Shown here piece by piece: positions 53,479-63,428 of a DNA stretch of 64,000 bases. Under the pieces are notes generated by a model, which did no database searches, was not told where the DNA came from, and worked only from the letters and a program-made list of their open reading frames with translations. This DNA comes from Nitrospirota bacterium (GTDB lineage Bacteria > Nitrospirota > JACRHL01). Made by a program: the position numbers and the translations under genes. Location: assembly GCA_016212085.1 (NCBI GenBank), contig JACRHL010000003.1, positions 248,001-312,000 of the forward strand, in the 5' to 3' direction. Position 1 is the stretch's first letter, and every line of letters starts with the position of its first letter.

Positions 53479-54228
53479 ATGTCCGGACATTCCAAATGGG
53501 CCACCACCAAGCACCGCAAGGCGGCGGTTGACGCCAAGCGCGGCAAGATCTTCACCCGGCTCGCCAAGGAGCTGACCATGGCCGCCAAGCAGGGCGGCGG
53601 CGACCCGGAGGGCAACCCCCGGCTGCGCATGGCCCTGATCAAGGCGCGCGGCTCCAACATGCCGGCGGACAACATCAAGCGCGCCATCCAGAAGGGCACC
53701 GGCGAGCTGCCCGGCGTGGTGTACGAGGAGATCGTCTACGAGGGTTACGGCCCCGGCGGCGTGGCCATCTACATGGAGGTGGCCACCGACAACCGCAACC
53801 GCACCGTGGGCGAGATCCGCCACATCCTCTCGAAGCACGGCGGCAACATGGGCGAGTCGGGCTGCGTGGGGTGGATGTTCCACAAGAAGGGGATCATCAA
53901 CGTCCCCGCCCAGGGCACCGACGAGGACACGGTCATGGACGTGGCCCTCTCCGCCGGCGCGCTGGACATGGTCCGGGCCGACGGCAGCTTCGAGATCACC
54001 ACCGAGCCCGGCGACTGCGACGACGTGGTGGCGGCCCTCACCCAGGCCGGCCTCACCCCCTCCGACTCCGAGGTGCGCATGGTGCCCGAGAACGAGGTGC
54101 GCCTGGAGGGCAAGGACGCGGAAAAAATGCTCAAGATCATGGAGCTGCTGGAAGACCATGACGACATGCAGTCCGTGGCCGCCAACTTCGACATCCCCGA
54201 CGACATCCTTGAGCGGGCACTGGGCTAG
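53479..54228 (+). CDS. yebC: YebC/TACO1-family protein
   Basis: A 249-residue cytoplasmic protein starting MSGHSKWATTKHRKAAVDAKRGK (shown in part) with KGTGELPGVVYEEIVYEGYGPGGVA. YebC members act as transcription regulators or, as recently shown for TACO1/YebC, relieve ribosome stalling at proline-rich sequences. Immediately upstream of ruvC, the usual location. Length and sequence are standard. Confidence 0.96.
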   Translation: MSGHSKWATTKHRKAAVDAKRGKIFTRLAKELTMAAKQGGGDPEGNPRLRMALIKARGSNMPADNIKRAIQKGTGELPGVVYEEIVYEGYGPGGVAIYMEVATDNRNRTVGEIRHILSKHGGNMGESGCVGWMFHKKGIINVPAQGTDEDTVMDVALSAGALDMVRADGSFEITTEPGDCDDVVAALTQAGLTPSDSEVRMVPENEVRLEGKDAEKMLKIMELLEDHDDMQSVAANFDIPDDILERALG

Positions 54229-54279
54229 CCGCCGCGCACGCGCGGCCACCCGTCCCCCCTGCGCCGCCGGTCGCGGCCG

Positions 54280-54801
54280 GTGATCGTTCTCGGCGTGGAC
54301 CCGGGCACGGTGGCCACCGGCTTCGGCGTGGTGGCCCGGCAGGGGTCGCGCTTCACCTGCCTGGCGGAGGGTGACGTGCGCGCCCCGGCGCGCTGGCCCA
54401 TGGAGGTCCGCCTCAAGGCCATCCACGACGCCATCGCCGAGCTGATCCTGCGCTTCGCCCCCCAGGCACTGGCGGTGGAGGACGCCTTCATCTCCAAACT
54501 CAAGAGCCCGCAAACCGCCATCAAGCTGGGGCAGGCGCGCGGGGTGATCCTGCTCGCCGGCGCCCAGGCCGGCCTGCCGGTGGTGAGCTATGCCCCCAAC
54601 GTGGTCAAGCAGTCGGTGGTGGGCAATGGCCGCGCCGAGAAGGAGCAGGTGATCTACATGGTGACCCGGCTCCTGAACCTGCCCGGCGCACCCAAATCGG
54701 AACATGCGGCGGATGCCCTGGGGCTGGCCCTGTGCCACCTGCAACGCGGCCGCATGGACGCCCTGGCGGCGGGCGCCGCCCGGAACGGAGGCAGCCGGTG
54801 A
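54280..54801 (+). CDS. ruvC: Holliday-junction endonuclease RuvC
   Basis: A 173-residue RNase H-fold resolvase. Catalytic acids: Asp7 in LGVDPGT, Glu67 in LAVEDAFISK, and the Asp pair region HAADALGLAL. Cuts junctions symmetrically after RuvAB migration. GTG start; its stop overlaps the GTG of ruvA by 4 nt. Confidence 0.96.
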   Translation: MIVLGVDPGTVATGFGVVARQGSRFTCLAEGDVRAPARWPMEVRLKAIHDAIAELILRFAPQALAVEDAFISKLKSPQTAIKLGQARGVILLAGAQAGLPVVSYAPNVVKQSVVGNGRAEKEQVIYMVTRLLNLPGAPKSEHAADALGLALCHLQRGRMDALAAGAARNGGSR

Positions 54802-55400
54802 TCGCCCACCTGGCCGGCGAGGTGATCTCCTGGGGCGAGCACCGCCTGGTGGTGGACGTGCACGGCGTCGGCTACGAGGTGCTCGCGCCGCTCTCCACCA
54901 CCGCCCGCCTGCGCCAGGGGGAGCCGGCGCGGCTGCACATCCACATGCTGGTGCGGGAGGACGCCATCCACCTGTACGGCTTTCTCACCCGCGCCGAGCG
55001 TGACATGTTCCTGCTATTGATCGGCGTCAGCCAGGTGGGCCCCAAGGTGGCGCTGGCGGCCCTCTCCACCCTGCCGCTGGCCGACCTGGCCGGCGCCATC
55101 CAGCGCGAGGACATCACCCTCATCTCCAAAATCCCCGGCGTGGGCAAGAAGACCGCCAGCCGCCTGGCCCTGGAACTGAAGGACAAGGCGGTGGCCATCA
55201 CCGGCCCGGCGTCGGCCGGGCGCATGGTCGCGGGCGCGGCGCCGCCCACCACGGCGCCGGCCGACGCGCTGAGCGCCCTGGTCAACCTGGGCTATTCCAA
55301 GGCGCGGGCGGAGTCCGCCATCCAGGCGGTGGTCACGGCGGACGCCACCGTGGAGGAGCTGATCCGCAAGGCGCTCGTGGCCCTGTCCCAATCCGGCTGA
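54798..55400 (+). CDS. ruvA: Holliday-junction DNA helicase subunit RuvA
   Basis: A 200-residue tetrameric junction-binding protein. Domain I has LAGEVISWGEHRLVVDVHGVGYEV, domain II two helix-hairpin-helix motifs (LIGVSQVGPKVALAAL and ISKIPGVGKKTASRLALEL), and domain III (ALSALVNLGYSKARAESAI) binds RuvB. GTG start overlapping ruvC (GTGA). Confidence 0.96.
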   Translation: MIAHLAGEVISWGEHRLVVDVHGVGYEVLAPLSTTARLRQGEPARLHIHMLVREDAIHLYGFLTRAERDMFLLLIGVSQVGPKVALAALSTLPLADLAGAIQREDITLISKIPGVGKKTASRLALELKDKAVAITGPASAGRMVAGAAPPTTAPADALSALVNLGYSKARAESAIQAVVTADATVEELIRKALVALSQSG

Positions 55401-55424
55401 CGCGGGCCGTGCTATCCTAGCCCG

Positions 55425-56486
55425 ATGCAGCCCGAGTTCTCCGCCGCATACGACCCCGCCCTCGCCGACGCGGACGGCCGCCTGACGGACCCCGCCAGCC
55501 ACCCGGGCGAGGCGCGCCGCGAGCCGGCCCTGCGCCCCCGGCAACTGGCGGACTACGTGGGGCAGGAACGCATCAAGGCCAACCTGTCCATCTACATCGA
55601 GGCCACCCGCGAGCGCGGCGAGGTGCTCGACCATGTGATCCTCTACGGCCCCCCCGGCCTGGGCAAGACCACCCTGGCGCACATCATCGCCACCGAGCTG
55701 GGGGTGAACATGGTGACCACCTCGGGCCCCGCCATCGACCACGGCGGCGACCTGGCGGCCATCCTCACCAACCTCCAGCCGCGCGACGTGCTGTTCATCG
55801 ACGAGATCCACCGCCTCAACCCGGCGGTGGAGGAGGTGCTCTACCCGGCCATGGAGGACCACACCCTGGACCTGGTGATCGGCCAGGGGCCCGGGGCGCG
55901 CAGCGTCAAGATCGACCTGGCGCCGTTCACCCTGGTGGCGGCCACCACCCGCGCCGGCCTGCTCACCGGGCCCCTGCGCGACCGCTTCGGCATCATCTCG
56001 CGGCTCGACTTCTACACCCCCGCGGAGCTGGTGCGCATCATCACCCGCTCCGCCCAGCTGTTGGGCGTCACCCTGCACCCGGACGGCGCCGAGGAAATCG
56101 CCCGCCGCTCGCGCGGCACCCCGCGCATCGCCAACCGCCTGCTGCGCCGCGTGCGCGATGTGGCCCAGGTGAAGGGCGACGGCGTCATCGACCGCGACAC
56201 GGCGCGCATGGGGCTGGCCATGATGGAGGTGGACGACGCCGGGCTGGACCCCGTCGACCGCAAGCTGCTGTCCACCATCGTCGACAAGTACGGCGGCGGC
56301 CCCGTGGGCCTCGACACCCTGGCCGCCAGCATCGGCGAATCCCGCGACACGGTGGAGGACGTGTACGAGCCCTACCTGCTCAAGGAGGGCTACCTCGACC
56401 GCACCCCGCGCGGGCGCGTGGCCACCGAACTGGCGGTGCGCCACCTGGGCCGCCCCGCCCCCACCCGCCAGGACGGCCTCTTTTAG
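55425..56486 (+). CDS. ruvB: Holliday-junction DNA helicase motor RuvB
   Basis: A 353-residue AAA+ ATPase. Walker [13 protein letters not shown], Walker [27 protein letters not shown] with the arginine finger region, and a winged helix at the C-terminus. The N-terminal ~25 residues are extra and acidic. 24 nt after ruvA. Its TAG is the first base triplet adjoining repeat copy B. Confidence 0.97.
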   Translation: MQPEFSAAYDPALADADGRLTDPASHPGEARREPALRPRQLADYVGQERIKANLSIYIEATRERGEVLDHVILYGPPGLGKTTLAHIIATELGVNMVTTSGPAIDHGGDLAAILTNLQPRDVLFIDEIHRLNPAVEEVLYPAMEDHTLDLVIGQGPGARSVKIDLAPFTLVAATTRAGLLTGPLRDRFGIISRLDFYTPAELVRIITRSAQLLGVTLHPDGAEEIARRSRGTPRIANRLLRRVRDVAQVKGDGVIDRDTARMGLAMMEVDDAGLDPVDRKLLSTIVDKYGGGPVGLDTLAASIGESRDTVEDVYEPYLLKEGYLDRTPRGRVATELAVRHLGRPAPTRQDGLF

Positions 56487-56492
56487 CAGAAT

Positions 56493-56579
56493 GTTGCAAA
56501 GGTCCACCCATGGCCGTTTTCAACCCGACACCAGAAAACCGGCTCGCCAAGGAACGCCGTTTTTCGACGGGCCGCTGAA
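56493..56579 (+). repeat. Dispersed hairpin repeat, copy B (ruvB-glmS spacer)
   Basis: Left module 56493-56538 pairs imperfectly with itself (GTTGCAAAGG/CGTTTTCAAC) and matches copy A in 34 of 46 positions. The right module 56546-56579 (GCC...GTTTTTCGACGGGCCGCTGAAC) matches copy A at about 73 %. The two modules are almost adjacent here. It fills most of the 125-nt ruvB-glmS gap. Confidence 0.7.
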
Positions 56580-56611
56580 CACCGCCACCTAACGCACGCA
56601 CCGGAGGGAAC

Positions 56612-58444
<1,833 letters not shown>

Positions 58445-58517
58445 CGCGTTCGTGCAACAGCCCGTCACGGTCGCGTGGCGCGGTCGCTCAACCTGCGCGT
58501 GACGGTGGAATAGTCTG

Positions 58518-59057
58518 ATGGCCCACGTTCACACGGAGGCCCCCTCCCCCCTGCTGGCGGACCACATCGGCCTGCTCAAGACCGCCCCCGGCCGGGCGGC
58601 GCTGGACGTGGCCTGCGGCAAGGGGCGCAACAGCATCTTCCTGGCCCGGAACGGCTTTACCGTCACCGGCATCGAGCTGAACGGCGACGCCATCGCCGCC
58701 ACCCGCGCCCAGGCCGCCGCCCTGGGCCTGCCGGTGACGGTGGAACAGACCGACCTGGAGACCGGCACGGCCACCCTGCCCATGCTGGGGTTCGACGTGG
58801 TGTGCGTGTTCTACTACCTGCACCGCCCGCTGCTGAAGGCCATGCGCGACGCGGTCAAGCCCGGCGGCTTCATGATCTACGAGACCTTCCTGATCGACCA
58901 GCACGAACGCTGGGGCAGCCCGCGCCGGGCGGAGTTCGCCTTCGGTCACAACGAGCTGCTGGACGCCTTCATGGGCTTCCGCATCCACCACTACAAGGAG
59001 GTGGTGGACGCGGCCAAACAGTCCGCCATCGCCCAGATCATCGCGCAGCGGGCGTAA
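58518..59057 (+). CDS. Class I SAM-dependent methyltransferase (TehB-like)
   Basis: A 179-residue methyltransferase. SAM motif I is ALDVACGKGRNSIFLAR, motif II IELNGDAIAATRAQA, and FDVVCVFYYLHRPLL with MRDAVKPGGFMIYETF follow, resembling TehB and thiopurine-type enzymes that methylate small molecules. It sits just after glmS and its duplicated tail. Substrate unknown. Confidence 0.85.
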   Translation: MAHVHTEAPSPLLADHIGLLKTAPGRAALDVACGKGRNSIFLARNGFTVTGIELNGDAIAATRAQAAALGLPVTVEQTDLETGTATLPMLGFDVVCVFYYLHRPLLKAMRDAVKPGGFMIYETFLIDQHERWGSPRRAEFAFGHNELLDAFMGFRIHHYKEVVDAAKQSAIAQIIAQRA

Positions 59058-59070
59058 GGGCGCCGGGGCG

Positions 59071-59547
59071 TCAGCGCCCGCCGATCACCGCCGGGAAATA
59101 CTCGCGGGTGAACTTGTGCACGGTGTCCGACTGGGCGGCCTGGCCGATGGGCCACCAGCGCAGCTCGGTGTGCTGGACGTCGGGGCTGATGATGGTGTCG
59201 TTGCGCAGCTTGATGTGGTGGGCCAGCACCACGTAGTGCGTGGTCACGTCCGGCACGCCCGCGAAGTTGCCCGGGAGCATGTGCTCATAGGCCCCCAAAA
59301 GGCGCGCCCCCTCGCGGCTGCGGCGGATGCCCAGCTCGCACTCCACGATGCGCGAAAAGGCCGCGTCCAGGGCCTCGTTCTTGCGGATGCGGCCGCCGGG
59401 CACGAACCAGAAGCCCTTGGCCGGCTCGTTACTGCGCAGCCCCAGCAGCACCTCGCCCTTGTCGTTGGTGACCACCAGGTCGATGGATACCAGCGGCGTG
59501 TCGCGCACCACCTCCAGAAATGTTTCGCGGTCCAGGGGCAGGGGCAT
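59071..59547 (-). CDS. gmm: GDP-mannose mannosyl hydrolase (Nudix, NudD/Gmm)
   Basis: A 158-residue Nudix-family protein. It begins PLDRETFLEVVRDTPLVSIDLVV as in E. coli Gmm (160 aa), and the modified Nudix box GGRIRKNEALDAAFSRIVECELG lacks the second catalytic Glu, which is characteristic of GDP-mannose hydrolases cleaving GDP-hexose to GDP and sugar. AGGAGG precedes the ATG at 59547. It converges on the methyltransferase and lies after a terminator. No mannose or colanic acid genes are near. Confidence 0.9.
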   Translation of the reverse strand: MPLPLDRETFLEVVRDTPLVSIDLVVTNDKGEVLLGLRSNEPAKGFWFVPGGRIRKNEALDAAFSRIVECELGIRRSREGARLLGAYEHMLPGNFAGVPDVTTHYVVLAHHIKLRNDTIISPDVQHTELRWWPIGQAAQSDTVHKFTREYFPAVIGGR

Positions 59548-59568
59548 GGGCTTCCTCCTTCGGGTGCC

Positions 59569-59607
59569 GGAAAAGCAAACGGCGCCCCCGTGTTCCGGGG
59601 GCGCCGT
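59569..59607 (-). terminator. Intrinsic terminator of the porin gene
   Basis: An 11-bp perfect stem (59579-59589 with 59597-59607) and 7-nt loop; on the minus strand it is followed by TTTGCTTTTCC. It starts 27 nt after the porin stop. Confidence 0.85.
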
Positions 59608-59634
59608 CCATGGTAACCGCAACCGGCTCCCTGT

Positions 59635-60621
59635 TTACAGGTCGAGTTGCGCGTTCAGGATCAACATATTGTCGGCGCCGGGGGCGGCGTTGGTGTCCAG
59701 CCGGCGGATGTTGGGGGCCAGGGTGAGGGCCTTGCCCACCTTGGCGGACACGCCGAGGATGAACAGGCTCTCCTCGTTGCCGGTGTCCTTGCGGTCCAGC
59801 CGGTCATAGCGGCCGAAGGCGAAGGCCTCGTCGCCCTTGGGCAGCTTGAGGCGGCCCTGCACGTTGTAGCCGCGGCCGGTGTCGAAGGTCTGCCCCGCCA
59901 CGTTGTCGTCGGCCATCAGGTACTGGCCGGAAACGCGGAAGAGGTCGTCCTCGTAGGAGGCGAACAGCCCCTCGCGGGAGGGGTCGTAGTCGGCAACGCC
60001 GTCGCGCCCCTTCTCCTCGTGGAAGAAGCCGCCCACCCGCACCCGGTCGCCCAGCTCCACGTTGACGCGGCCCGCCAGGGCGAAGCCGTCGCCGTTGGTC
60101 TTGTTGCCGTAGCCCTCGCCGTTCAGCAGCGACACGTGGTACTGCACCTGCCCGTCGCGCACGGCGCCCATGACGCTGGCGCCCAGGTCGGCGGAGGTCT
60201 GGGCGCCCCACTGGTCGGTAAAGGTGGGGGCCACGAAGCGGTAACCCCACATCACGTCCTCGTCGTAACCCACATAGGGGGTGTCCAGCAGGCCGAGGCG
60301 GGCGGTGGTGTTGGCGTCCAGCTCCATGTCCACGTAGGCGTACTTCACGAACACGCCGCCCTTGGGGCCCGCCTGGTCCTCGTCGCGCTGGTCGAGGGTG
60401 AGGCGCAGCTTGAGGCGATCGTCCACCTTGGCCTTCAGGGTGACGTAGCTGCGCTTGAGGTGGAAGCCGGTGTCGGCGTCGTTGTCGGAAAAGGTCAGGT
60501 CGGAAAAGAACTTCATGCCCAGCGACACGCTGTCACCAAGCTGGTAGGCGGCGTGGGCGGGCGCGGCGGCCATGAGGCCGGCGGCGGCCAGCCCCAGGGC
60601 GGCCTTCGTCATGTTGCGCAT
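59635..60621 (-). CDS. Porin-like outer-membrane protein
   Basis: A 328-residue protein with a signal peptide (cleavage near AHA-AYQLG) and repeated amphipathic strands: VKYAYVDMELDANTTARLGLLDTPYVG, YHVSLLNGEGYGNKTNGDGFALAGRVN (both in part), typical of trimeric or OprO/P-type porins. Ends with aliphatic LNAQLDL rather than Phe. GAAGGG 8 nt before the ATG supports the start. It likely forms a diffusion channel; selectivity unknown. Preceded by a large hairpin and the palindromic element. Confidence 0.82.
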   Translation of the reverse strand: MRNMTKAALGLAAAGLMAAAPAHAAYQLGDSVSLGMKFFSDLTFSDNDADTGFHLKRSYVTLKAKVDDRLKLRLTLDQRDEDQAGPKGGVFVKYAYVDMELDANTTARLGLLDTPYVGYDEDVMWGYRFVAPTFTDQWGAQTSADLGASVMGAVRDGQVQYHVSLLNGEGYGNKTNGDGFALAGRVNVELGDRVRVGGFFHEEKGRDGVADYDPSREGLFASYEDDLFRVSGQYLMADDNVAGQTFDTGRGYNVQGRLKLPKGDEAFAFGRYDRLDRKDTGNEESLFILGVSAKVGKALTLAPNIRRLDTNAAPGADNMLILNAQLDL

Positions 60622-60657
60622 CGGTTAACCCTTCGAAAAGCGGTAAGGCGTTACGTC

Positions 60658-60704
60658 GCCGGCGGCGCGGCGGCCCGTTCGCAAGGGGCCGCCGCGCCGC
60701 CGGC
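60658..60704. repeat. Perfect 19-bp G+C hairpin upstream of the porin gene
   Basis: 60658-60676 (GCCGGCGGCGCGGCGGCCC) pairs perfectly with 60686-60704; loop 9 nt. It is 37 nt before the porin start and just after the palindromic element. With no T run, it is either a 5' mRNA structure of porin or a Rho-independent-like stop for read-through from the carbonic anhydrase gene. Confidence 0.6.
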
Positions 60705-60713
60705 GGTCATTAC

Positions 60714-60858
60714 AGGGCACCTCTAATAACCGTCGCGAGCGGTGCGAGTGCAAGGCGGACGGAGCGCAGAACCCGAGACATATCTTGGTGATAGGCGAGG
60801 GTTCGAGCACCGCCCAACGCAGCAATCGCGGCGCGCAGCAGGTTTTTAGAGGTGCCCT
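60714..60858 (+). mobile_element. 145-bp palindromic MITE-like element
   Basis: Terminal inverted repeats: AGGGCACCTCTAATAACC (60714-60731) and its complement at 60841-60858, 17 of 18 positions matching. The interior (GCAAGGCGGACGGAGCGCAGAACC, then GGGTTCGAGCACCGCCCAACGCAGC, in part) also pairs imperfectly. It carries no ORF. The right end contributes CTA at 60857-60859, the TAG stop of the carbonic anhydrase gene. No other copy is seen in the window. Only a 2-nt flanking duplication (AC) might exist. Confidence 0.65.
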
Positions 60859-61609
60859 ACATGCGGTGCGCCACCGGGCGGCCGTTGAGCGGCTGCACCG
60901 GGCGCGCGTTCTCGTGGACCAGGTCCAGGAACTGCTTCACCTGGGCGGCGGAAATCTCCACCTGCTGGTCCATCACCAGCCAGTTCACCCCCTCGCTGCA
61001 CGGCGGCGTGGTGAGGGAGCCGCTGTAGTTGAAGAACGCCTTGTTGGCCGGCAGGAAGTCGGCCACGTTCAGGCTGGCGCCCTCCACACTCACCTCGTGG
61101 TTCACCTCGTGGGGCAGGTGGGCCCAGATCTGCTGGATGAAGGGGTTCTCCCGGCCCTCCTTCATGAACACGCCCACCACCGCCAGGCTGCCGTCCTGCG
61201 CCTTGTGGACCAGGTGGCCCTCCATGGGGTAGGGGCTGCCGTCCTGGGTGTGCTCGCTGGGGCTGTGGAAGTGGAACTGGACCAGCTCGTACTCCTTGCC
61301 GTCCACGGTCATGGTGGAGCCGCCGGCGTAGTTCACCTGGATGGTGTGGCCGTTGTTGACGATCTTCAGGGGGGCGCTGGCGTAGCGCTGGGCCACGGTC
61401 TGGGTGTCCCGGTGCGGACCGCCGGTGATGTTGATGGGCGACTGGGTCTTGCCCATGGCGCACTGGTGGTAGGACTCCTCCAGCTCGCCCCAGTGCTCGG
61501 GCCCCGCGTGGCCGCTATAGCCCCAGTGGGGCTTGTGATCGTCGCTCGCATGGGCGACGGCGGCGGTGAGAAGGGTCGCAACGAAGGCGACGGTCAGCGT
61601 TTTCCTCAT
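60857..61609 (-). CDS. Alpha-class carbonic anhydrase, periplasmic
   Basis: A 250-residue zinc enzyme hydrating CO2. A signal peptide ends at AHA20. Zinc ligands are His113 and His115 in QFHFHSPSEH and His132 in MEGHLVH; Cys50 and the Cys in TPPCSEGV would form the usual disulfide. It ends ...NGRPVAHRM, close to the natural end of the family (NxRPVQPLNxR). The final stop TAG is formed by the palindromic element. GAGG precedes the ATG. Confidence 0.93.
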   Translation of the reverse strand: MRKTLTVAFVATLLTAAVAHASDDHKPHWGYSGHAGPEHWGELEESYHQCAMGKTQSPINITGGPHRDTQTVAQRYASAPLKIVNNGHTIQVNYAGGSTMTVDGKEYELVQFHFHSPSEHTQDGSPYPMEGHLVHKAQDGSLAVVGVFMKEGRENPFIQQIWAHLPHEVNHEVSVEGASLNVADFLPANKAFFNYSGSLTTPPCSEGVNWLVMDQQVEISAAQVKQFLDLVHENARPVQPLNGRPVAHRM

Positions 61610-61742
61610 GTCGTTCCTCTCTTAATGACAACGTGGGGTGGCCACACGCATCCGGCGGCCTTGTTTGACGCCATTCCCCCCCAGGCGCCACGCAGGGGAC
61701 GGGAGCGGCGAGACGGTCGACAATTCAAAAATCGGAGCCATG

Positions 61743-62549
61743 TTACGGGTTTTCCGGGTCGAATGCCACCCCTCCGAAGGTGGCCACCACCGGGGCGTGG
61801 TCGGACGGCTTGTCCCACTCCCGGGGGGCGCGCTCCACGCGGCAATCGGCCAGACAGGCCGCCAGCGGGCGGGTCACCCAGATGTGGTCGATGCGCAGGC
61901 CCCGGTCCCCCTCGTAGGCGCCGGCCCGGTAGTCCCACCAGGAAAAGCCGGGGGCGTCCGGGTGCAGGTGGCGGAAGGCGTCGGTCAGCCCCCAGCCGCG
62001 CCAGCCGGCCACCCCTTCCCGCTCCGGGGCGGAGCACAGCACCTTGCCCGCCCACGCCTTGGGATCGTGAACGTCCCGGTCGTCCGGCGCCACGTTGAAG
62101 TCGCCGCACAGCAGGGTGGGCCGGTACGGGTCGTGGTGGCGCCTAAGCGCGTCCGCCAGGCGCGCCATCCATTCCAGCTTGTAGGCGTACTTGTCGCTGC
62201 CCACCTCGGCGCCGTTGGGCACGTAGGCGTTGAGCACGCGGATGCCGCGCACGGTGGCGGCGATCAGCCGCGCCTGCGGGTCGGGTTCGCCGTCGGCAAA
62301 GCCCTCCCGCACGTCGGTCATGGGAAACGGCGAAACGATGGCCACGCCGTTGTAGGTCTTCTGGCACGCGGCGGCGATGTGGTAGCCGCGCTCCCGGAAC
62401 GGCTCCTCGGGCAGCGCGTCGGCGGCGCACTTGATCTCCTGGAGGCAGAGCACGTCCGGCGCGTGCGCGTCCAGGAAGCGCAGCACGTGGTCGAGGCGGC
62501 TGCGCAGCGAGTTGACGTTCCAGGTGGCCACCGTGACGGGGATGTCCAT
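61743..62549 (-). CDS. xthA: Exodeoxyribonuclease III
   Basis: A 268-residue Mg-dependent AP endonuclease/3'-exonuclease of base-excision repair. N12 in TWNVNSLRSR, E38 in LCLQEIKC, TLLCGDFNVAPDD and the C-terminal SDHAPVVATF are the family catalytic motifs. The gene is divergent from the small CxxC protein; a symmetrical GTATAC at 62591-62596 lies between them. Confidence 0.96.
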   Translation of the reverse strand: MDIPVTVATWNVNSLRSRLDHVLRFLDAHAPDVLCLQEIKCAADALPEEPFRERGYHIAAACQKTYNGVAIVSPFPMTDVREGFADGEPDPQARLIAATVRGIRVLNAYVPNGAEVGSDKYAYKLEWMARLADALRRHHDPYRPTLLCGDFNVAPDDRDVHDPKAWAGKVLCSAPEREGVAGWRGWGLTDAFRHLHPDAPGFSWWDYRAGAYEGDRGLRIDHIWVTRPLAACLADCRVERAPREWDKPSDHAPVVATFGGVAFDPENP

Positions 62550-62637
62550 GCCGCTCCTCCCAAAAGACAGCGCAGGCCGAGGTGCGGGACGTATACTAAC
62601 CCCTCACGCCCCCTTTGCACCCGTAATCGGCGGAGCC

Positions 62638-63006
62638 ATGGTCATCGACGTGGAAGACAACCCCAATTGCGCCGGCTGCGGCGTGATGCGTTTTCAACCG
62701 CTGTCGCTGCCGCGCCGGGTCGGCGCCGTGATCCTGCATGGCGCCGACGGCGGGGCGCTGCCGTGCCGCGTCACCGGCTGGGGGCCCGACGGCCCCGGGC
62801 CCGCCCGCGCGCGCAAGGTGGCCGACTCCGGCGACGGCACCGTGTGGCTGGTCTACGGCGGCGCATGGGGGGTGCGCCTGGCCCCCGCCGGCGGCGAGGG
62901 CGCGGAAGACCCGTGGCGGGCGGACGCCCCCGGGCAGTGGGGCGAGCCATTCATCACCCTGGCGGCGGCCCACGACCTGATCGCCGCGGCGGAGCGGGAG
63001 GACTGA
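62638..63006 (+). CDS. Small hypothetical protein with N-terminal CxxC
   Basis: A 122-residue protein beginning MVIDVEDNPNCAGCGVMRF, the CxxC possibly a metal site. The rest is Gly/Ala/Asp-rich and ends with AAAHDLIAAAERED. No family recognised. TATACT at 62592-62597 may serve as its -10. Its stop is 2 nt before the ATG of the HemJ-like gene, so they are probably cotranscribed. Confidence 0.6.
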   Translation: MVIDVEDNPNCAGCGVMRFQPLSLPRRVGAVILHGADGGALPCRVTGWGPDGPGPARARKVADSGDGTVWLVYGGAWGVRLAPAGGEGAEDPWRADAPGQWGEPFITLAAAHDLIAAAERED

Positions 63007-63008
63007 CC

Positions 63009-63428
63009 ATGGCCTGGTGGCTCACCTTTCACCTGTTGGGCATGGTGCTGTGGACCGGCGGCCTGCTCACCATCAGCCGCATGGCCGCCTACCACACCGC
63101 CGAGGCGCCGGAGGTCCAGCCGCGCCTGGCGTGGGTGGAGGGGCGCATGTACTGGCTGGTGGCCATCCCCGGCGCCGTCATCACCGTGGTCACCGCCGCC
63201 GGCCTGGTGGCGTCCAGCCCGGCGGACTACACGGATCAGGGCTGGTTTCACGGCAAGATGGTCCTGGTGGGGCTGCTGATCGGCCTGAACGCCCTCCTGC
63301 ACGTCAAGCTGGGGGCCCTCAAGGCCCACCCGGAGAGCGCCCGGAAGGCCCTGTTCTCCGCCGTGCACGGCACCATCGGGCTGACCCTGATCGGCATCCT
63401 CGTCATGGTCACCGTGCGCCCGTTCTGA
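63009..63428 (+). CDS. HemJ/CopD-like integral membrane protein
   Basis: A 139-residue protein with four predicted transmembrane helices. WLTFHLLGMVLWTGGLLTISRM resembles the HemJ N-terminus (conserved His and Trp). RMYWLVAIPGAVITVVTAAGL and GWFHGKMVLVGLLIGLNALLH match the HemJ pattern of a Lys after WxHxK. HemJ oxidises protoporphyrinogen; the CopD superfamily also includes other heme-binding membrane proteins, so the exact role is uncertain. Its TGA overlaps the next ATG. Confidence 0.75.
   Translation: MAWWLTFHLLGMVLWTGGLLTISRMAAYHTAEAPEVQPRLAWVEGRMYWLVAIPGAVITVVTAAGLVASSPADYTDQGWFHGKMVLVGLLIGLNALLHVKLGALKAHPESARKALFSAVHGTIGLTLIGILVMVTVRPF

Noticed and set aside
56487-56611. glmS ribozyme or riboswitch upstream of glmS
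   Set aside because: The short leader is filled by repeat copy B and lacks the conserved ribozyme core; the ribozyme is mainly a Gram-positive feature.
60795-60806. GGGTTCGAGCACC, resembling a tRNA T-arm
   Set aside because: It lies inside the palindromic element, and no acceptor or anticodon arm can be folded around it.
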